Shown here in pieces: positions 58,801 to 64,000 of a stretch of DNA of 64,000 nt. Source of the stretch: Mesaphorura yosii (lineage: Eukaryota; Arthropoda; Collembola; Poduromorpha; Tullbergiidae); assembly GCA_009869945.1 (NCBI GenBank), contig WIXG01000058.1:186001-250000 (forward strand), read 5' to 3'. Position numbers and translations under genes: made by a program. How positions within the stretch are numbered: position 1 is the first letter of the stretch; every line of letters begins with the position of its first letter. Under the pieces are notes generated by a model, which was not told the DNA's origin, made no database searches, and was given only the letters and a program-made list of their open reading frames with translations.

Positions 58801-61800
58801 TTTCGTGCCGTGCTGTGGAGAAGTACAAAGAATTATTCATCATCCACGGAGCAATGCTCCAATACAAAGTTCCAGTCCAGGCCAGCACCAGCAATAGCAA
58901 CTTGGTTTAAAATAATAATGCATGGCCGTGCCATAAAAAACGGTGCATGAAGACAATTACAAGACGCGTACCGTTCAATGATTCCAACAGTCGGACAACG
59001 TGGTTCAGTCTGTAAGCCCTTGACTTGACGCGAACGCGAAAGCTTTTTATGTACAATTACTATTCTGTGCTCGATTCTCACCTTGAACTATCTGACTCTC
59101 TGGGTTAATACAAAAGGATCTCATTAATCACCGTGATGCATGAACACTCTCATAATACCTTACTGCTTGTTCTCTACGCGGACTTGGTTCCTCTATTAAA
59201 AAGATTGCTACCGGCATGTACTCAATTAAGTTCATGAATACAATACATGACCACGTCTGTCCGCTGCGGCTACGGCTTCTTTGCTTCATTGCTGCATCAG
59301 CAATGGATTGGCTGCAGGGATTTTGAACGTGAACGCATTCAGGAACTTATCAACTGACTATGAATAGCCAATCCATTGCCATTGCTCCTCCATTCGTTAA
59401 GAATCGATTCTTCGGCCGGCCGGGTCCCTCAATTGTGGTCACGGCGCGGACGTTTTCTATTTATAATCGCTTTTCATTCTAAATTTTGAACCCTACACAA
59501 GAAATCAGTATATCAGTGCTAAATGGCAATGGGAGTTAGAATTGCATTGACTTTGACTTTGGGACAAGAGCTTGACGGCGCGACGGACGTATCAGCGCGG
59601 TGGGAAAGATGAGGAGTGACGTGGACGATGGACTGACGGACGAACGGCCAGGAGTTAGACCCGAAGCACTTTATGTCTTGTCTGCGATGATGCAATTATG
59701 CAGTAGGGATTCAATTGAATCAAATTATCAAATGAAAATAAGTTTTCACAGGCCGTACTACGCCGTAGCAAGTCCGTACGATGCTGCGTAAGGAAAGGCG
59801 AATTCAAGGAGGGAACTCCCACTGTGATTAACAAAGTAAAAGAAAAAGAGGATCGAACACCGATCCGGCAGACAGGCGAACAATAGTGCTCTTGATTTCT
59901 TGAGAAAGACGCACATGGGAGGATGCAGCTCGGAAAGTTTAGTAAGAAAACATCGGGCGAGATTGCTGTGAGAGCAGACCCGAAGTTGTTACGAGCTGAC
60001 CTAATGTCAATGAAACGAGACCTGCTGCTAGATTTTGTGTGGGGGAGGAAGCTCACAGCTGGTGGGTGATTCAGGGTGATGGACTGATGAAGCTAATACT
60101 GACGACATTTTGACAAAACAAGTTCCGGTCCGTCAAATATGTCAATATCGAGTCCAGAGTCCAGGCCGATTCCTAGGCTGGCTTACGTACGTACATTTAA
60201 TCGAGACCGGCTGCCCGTTTTCATGTTGACTGTTGAAATCAAAAGCTGGTCATGTTATTGTTCCTGTATCCTGTTACTGTTAAACGATAGACATACTACT
60301 GCTACGCTCACGTCTCACGTTGCACGAAAACACTATCACATCACGGAACACTGGATCACGAATGCGACCAGCAATAACAATAACAATCAACGTTTAATTT
60401 AATTACGTTCTTGACTTTTAGCCTTTCCTCTTGCCCTGTCCTGTGCAAGTTACAAACTCCGGATGATAAAGTTGACTTCACACTTTCAAATTAGATTTCT
60501 TGTAGTAATGATTCACTTTCTTGCAAAAACTTTGCAATTTGCAATTTACACTATTGACTCACTCACTAAAATTCTGCAAAGTACAAAAACTTTCAGCACG
60601 AACACGAGAGCACGGCACGGCACAAGTTTAGGAATGGTTTTTTACTTTTATTGAATAAGGCAGGCAGCGATTCAGATTCAACTCGGCATTGCATTGCCAT
60701 CAAATGAATAATTCACCTTCAGTTTACGCTTTACACCTAAACGTAAAACTTTAACATTCGTACTCAAAAGTGTAGCATAGCGTGGCAGAATAACGATGAT
60801 GAGTTGATGATGATGTTGGTAATGTACGCTCGTAATGATTATCGTTATCGTTATGTCATGGGTTTAGGTTATGGTTGAAACTTGGCCTTGCCTTGTGCAA
60901 TGCACTTGTTGCTCGCTTGCACTTGCACAAAAAACGCAACGCATAAACGCATGACAAGATCCTCATAAAATACGTAATAGTAATTGTAATTTGGTCGGTA
61001 TCAAAACCGGTTTTATGGATTATGAGTACGAATTACGAGAAACGCACGCACATTCAGAAAATTTATGAATGAAGTTGTTCAGGAAAGAATGAATGAAAGT
61101 CTGGCAACTCGTAAATGCTTGGCTTAGCTTTGACTTGTCGTCTCGTACGCGTGTACGCATTGTAATCGTCGTAGACCGTTTTGTGCGTGTCGCATGTGGC
61201 ATGTCAAATACGTGCTGTGATACGCCATACGCGATTCGCGATAGTCTGTCGTGTGTGGTCGACGAAGGGTTAATTGCAGCAGGCAATCAGCAAAACGGAG
61301 GACACGAGCTACGATATTTAACACTATATAAGGCGATATGGCAATCACTTTACCTGTGTTGTGCAGTTCTTAAAAAAGAGTGCAACATTTGGCACAATAC
61401 TTGGGAAAAAGAGAACGAAATCCTTTGTTATCGAGTTCAGGTTAAATACAGCCAAATTATTAGTGCCATACAAGATACACGAACGATCATGACATGATCC
61501 CCAAGGCAGTAATTACACGTACATTATTGCCATTGCCCTTTTACAACAAGAGAAAGGGGGAAGGTGATCTTTTGACATTTTACCAATACTGCACAAATAG
61601 CAAATGTAATTGCGATTGCAAAAATGTATCTTTGAATAGAATACGAAATGTGAGCTCGAGCTGTCTTTTTTGTTCGCATCACAGAGCCGTCGTGCCGCAA
61701 TGCTGTAAAACTGTAAAGGAAGGAATGGTCTGAATCGCCAATTGGCCACGCAAGGCCGTGAGTATCATGTACGACAAAGCCAGCAAAGCAACCGATAGTG

Positions 61801-63173
61801 ATAGTGACTTGACTGTGATTGTGATTACAATGAGATGATAAACCTTGAGTTAATCACTACCGGTGTGAAGTGAGGTCAAGGCAATGGTTAATGCGCCGCG
61901 TTTTGATAAACAGCGCAGAAAAAAAAGTAAAAAGCATACGGACTGCGGACATTTTTTGTAATCCAAGTCGAAGTGCCTATGACTCTAATTACAATTCACA
62001 AATCCACAACGCAAAATGGACGTGACAGACAGAAGACTTTACTTTTTATGTCGATTCAATAAAAAAGAGGTGTGAAATAGTCAGTCAGCCAGTTGTTAGT
62101 CGTGAGTATCAATCTTTCTTCTTTCGTTTCATTGAATTATGATCGTGGCGATAATGAGTTAAGACGAGAGTTCTTTTACATGGCTCTGCTCTTACTTGGT
62201 GAACGCGAAGTAAACAATGCCATCACGAAGAGCAAAAGTTCATGGCTGCACTGTGCGTACGATTATTGTAGTCTTTTTGGATTGCATTGTTGAATTCGTC
62301 AATATTGTTTAGCCAACTTACCATGAGCAAGCGCCTTCTCGCCTGCTGCTGGACAATCTTCCCATACAGCTGATTCCTGTGCCTGTGCTGGTGCACGTGC
62401 CCCTGATTCGAGCAGTCGCAGATCGGCGAATGTACACGGAGCACGCCTTTGCTGATGAGCAGCTTCAGGCTTTTGCCATTGTGCCGAATGCTCCGTTTCC
62501 AATCCTTCGCCGTTTCTCGGCCACAAATATTCTGAAACTGATTCGGTGTCAACCAGTACCCGTTATAGGCGATGCAGCGGCCTTTGGAGCCTTGACACAA
62601 CTTCGAGAGGTAGAGAATCGCAGAATTCGGCCCGCATTCTATCGGGAGCAGAGTCTCGTTGGGACTTATCAAACCTGCAGCTGCTGCAGCAGCAGCACCG
62701 AGTCCATTTGCTGCCGCATCGTCGGGGTACAAAGTGAGAGGCTTCAGCGCATAATTTGATGACTGAGCCCTGGCGCTGGTGCTGCTCGTGTGCAGTGTCG
62801 AGAAATGGGACGAGAATGACAAACTCGTCGGCGATGGAACCAAAGGCAGCGGCATGGGCAAATTCGGCAAATTCATTTGCATTTGCTGCTGGACAGGCAT
62901 CAACGAAGTTTTTGAAGTCGGTGACGGTGACGGAATCGAAAACGAAGAGTTCGACAGTGTTGGGCTCGGGGAGTTTGTGCTTGTGTGGTCGTGCTCGTCA
63001 TCACGCGAACTCGCACTACGATCGTCACTTCCACTGCCACCCCCACTGCTGCAACTGTTCCCTAGCGCCATACTTTGACTGAACCCGTTAAAATCCATGG
63101 TCGTGCTGGAGTTGGGGCCGGACGTTGCTGCGCCTGAGCTGGAGTACAAACTGGGCTGGAGGACACAATGCAT
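37860..63173 (-). CDS. SAND- and SAM-domain nuclear protein (SAMD11/SAMD7-like)
   Basis: This is a likely chromatin or transcription cofactor. Six exons were recognised: 62322-63173, 58347-58582, 47461-47864 (or to 47869), 39519-39876, 38286-38877 and 37860-38045. They give about 875 aa if joined directly. A SAND domain lies at about residues 176-255 (GYWLTPNQFQNICGRE, DWKRSIRHNGK, then SKGVLRVHSPICDC). Human SAMD11 begins SKGILQVHPPICDC. Low-complexity Ser, Ala and Gln segments and an acidic exon follow. The SAM domain, from WTIDDVCSFV to KKLG at about 794-857, is split by an intron and has TSLPLLTEEHL as in SAMD11. An 18-residue tail holds CPVCVHCIHCH. The start is provisional: an acceptor at 63208-63210 suggests an upstream exon. 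The join between exons 2 and 3 needs the second of two AGs or a missing exon. Confidence 0.85.
39877..47460 (-). other. 7.6-kb intron of the SAND/SAM gene
   Basis: Flanked by a clean donor (GTTAGC at 47455-47460) and acceptor (TTTTTGTATAG, ending at 39877). No supported gene lies inside. The small plus-strand frame at 45210-45416 begins with a hydrophobic, signal-like stretch but has no other support. Confidence 0.65.
55195..55700. repeat. Two diverged copies of a short repeat containing ATTGTCCAA
   Basis: ATTGTCCAA-type words occur three times at about 55197-55270 and again near 55684-55692. The blocks GAAAAAATCATGCACATTGT (about 55217) and GAAAAAACATGTACATTGTC (about 55671) are similar, and both are preceded by CCTTAAA. 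This suggests two fragments of one repeat family. Confidence 0.4.
56715..56990. repeat. Degenerate tandem duplication, unit about 175 bp
   Basis: AAAGGGGCACAATTTGG at about 56721 and AAAGGGCACAATTTTGCC at about 56898 start two similar blocks. Each is followed by a GAATTCA or GATTCAA element, then a TTAACT element, then GGTTT(A/G)GCC further on. The region reads differently from its flanks and may be a fragment of a mobile element. Confidence 0.35.
58583..62321 (-). other. 3.7-kb intron of the SAND/SAM gene
   Basis: Bordered by GTAAGT (minus strand, 62316-62321) and CTGTCTTCAG (ending at 58583). The flanking exons join in phase 0. No gene was recognised inside. Confidence 0.7.
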
Positions 63174-64000
63174 TCTTGCTTCTGTGTTGCGGCGGCAGGC
63201 TGCGCGACTGAAAATTTAATTCGAGAAGTTCGAGAGATGTGAGTGCGATTGGCAATTTCCAACGATCGAATGATTAGTGATCGATTAGCGGTGCTCGAAT
63301 TGATGAGAATTTTGGTGATAGTGATCTCGCCGTGCAAAGATCAGAGTTGCACGGCCGGTGCTGCATCCATTGATCCATTGTGTCAGGCTATTGGCGTATT
63401 GGCACTATAAATAGAATTCATGCGGTAAGGCGCACGCAGCACAGCAGCAACAACATTCGCTGTTCAATATTCGCTACTTGCGTTGTGTAGCATTATGAAA
63501 GTTTTTCGCAATTCTAGGCAATAACAATGGCTAAACTCTGCAAAAGTGAGACGTTTTGAGTTTTTATGGGAAAATTCGACTTGCGTAGTCAGTCACAATA
63601 CGAAATACAATGGATTAGCGACTCAAGACCAAGACCAAGACGGAGGGAAAAGAGAAACAGACAACAGCAACAGACTCGTGTCGCCTGCCTAATCAGGTGT
63701 GAATCTGACTGATTTGATGCGGCATGGCATGGCGTAGATTCGTAGCGTTTCACCTTTCCTTTCTGGTGGATTGTTCGAACTTCTCCAATTAAAATCGAGT
63801 CAAACAGGGTATCACGGAATCAAAAATCCCGTCAGATGAACTAACAGTTTCGCTGGCTTAAGTGTAGCAAAGACAAAAGATTTAAACGGCTCGACTGGAA
63901 ACTCATCTATAAATTCCAATCTTCAGCTTCTCAGCTGCAACAAAAGCAGCTATTCGACGATTCGTCGTTTGGGATCCTAAAATCTTAAAAGTTAAAACCG
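63174..64000. other. 5' region of the SAND/SAM gene
   Basis: A minus-strand acceptor (AATTTTCAG) at 63208-63210 leaves 34 open nucleotides before the first Met, so a 5' exon probably lies further right or outside the window. TATAAATAG on the plus strand at 63406-63414 points away from this gene. Confidence 0.4.

Noticed and set aside
62379-63082. Several plus-strand ORFs over 60 codons
   Set aside because: They lie antisense to the SAND exon and have no domain or splice support.

Overview
This is animal nuclear DNA. Its genes have many exons separated by short introns of about 50-80 nt with GT-AG borders, and there are no bacterial features. An arthropod source is the best reading, because the window encodes two allatostatin-C-family neuropeptide precursors together with a Marf-type mitofusin and a CYP3-clan-like P450. 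I cannot name the species. All exon joins below were made by hand from reading frame, intron phase and splice sites.

Layout: 1-1636 (-) is the N-terminal half of mitofusin, cut by the window edge. 2956-5613 (-) is a complete RACGAP1/tumbleweed-type Rho GTPase-activating protein. 6850-9987 (+) is a complete Cullin-2 in 13 exons, divergent from RACGAP1 across about 1.2 kb. 10265-12115 (-) is a cytochrome P450 in 5 exons whose 3' end converges on Cul2. 12551-23872 (-) is a tandem array of three complete SLC5-type sodium/solute cotransporters (610, 584 and 613 aa) with different intron structures and tails. 23873-28165 shows no gene I can support.

28166-35652 holds a head-to-head pair of neuropeptide genes. 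The minus-strand precursor ends in an amidated allatostatin-CCC-like peptide and the plus-strand precursor ends in an allatostatin-CC-like peptide, with 3.4 kb between their starts. From 37860 to at least 63173 (-) one long gene encodes a SAMD11/SAMD7-like nuclear protein with an N-terminal SAND domain and a C-terminal SAM domain. Its six recognised exons are spread over 25 kb, with introns up to about 10.5 kb full of short pentamer duplications.

The first 24 kb is a dense cluster of housekeeping and transport genes. The last 36 kb is gene-poor and carries developmental and neuroendocrine genes. The most notable points are the allatostatin-C paralogue pair, a possible 11-nt exon that would remove the hormone from the AstCC precursor, a P450 with Arg in place of the I-helix threonine, and the divergence of the transporter triplet. 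I found no rRNA, tRNA, CRISPR or intact transposon.
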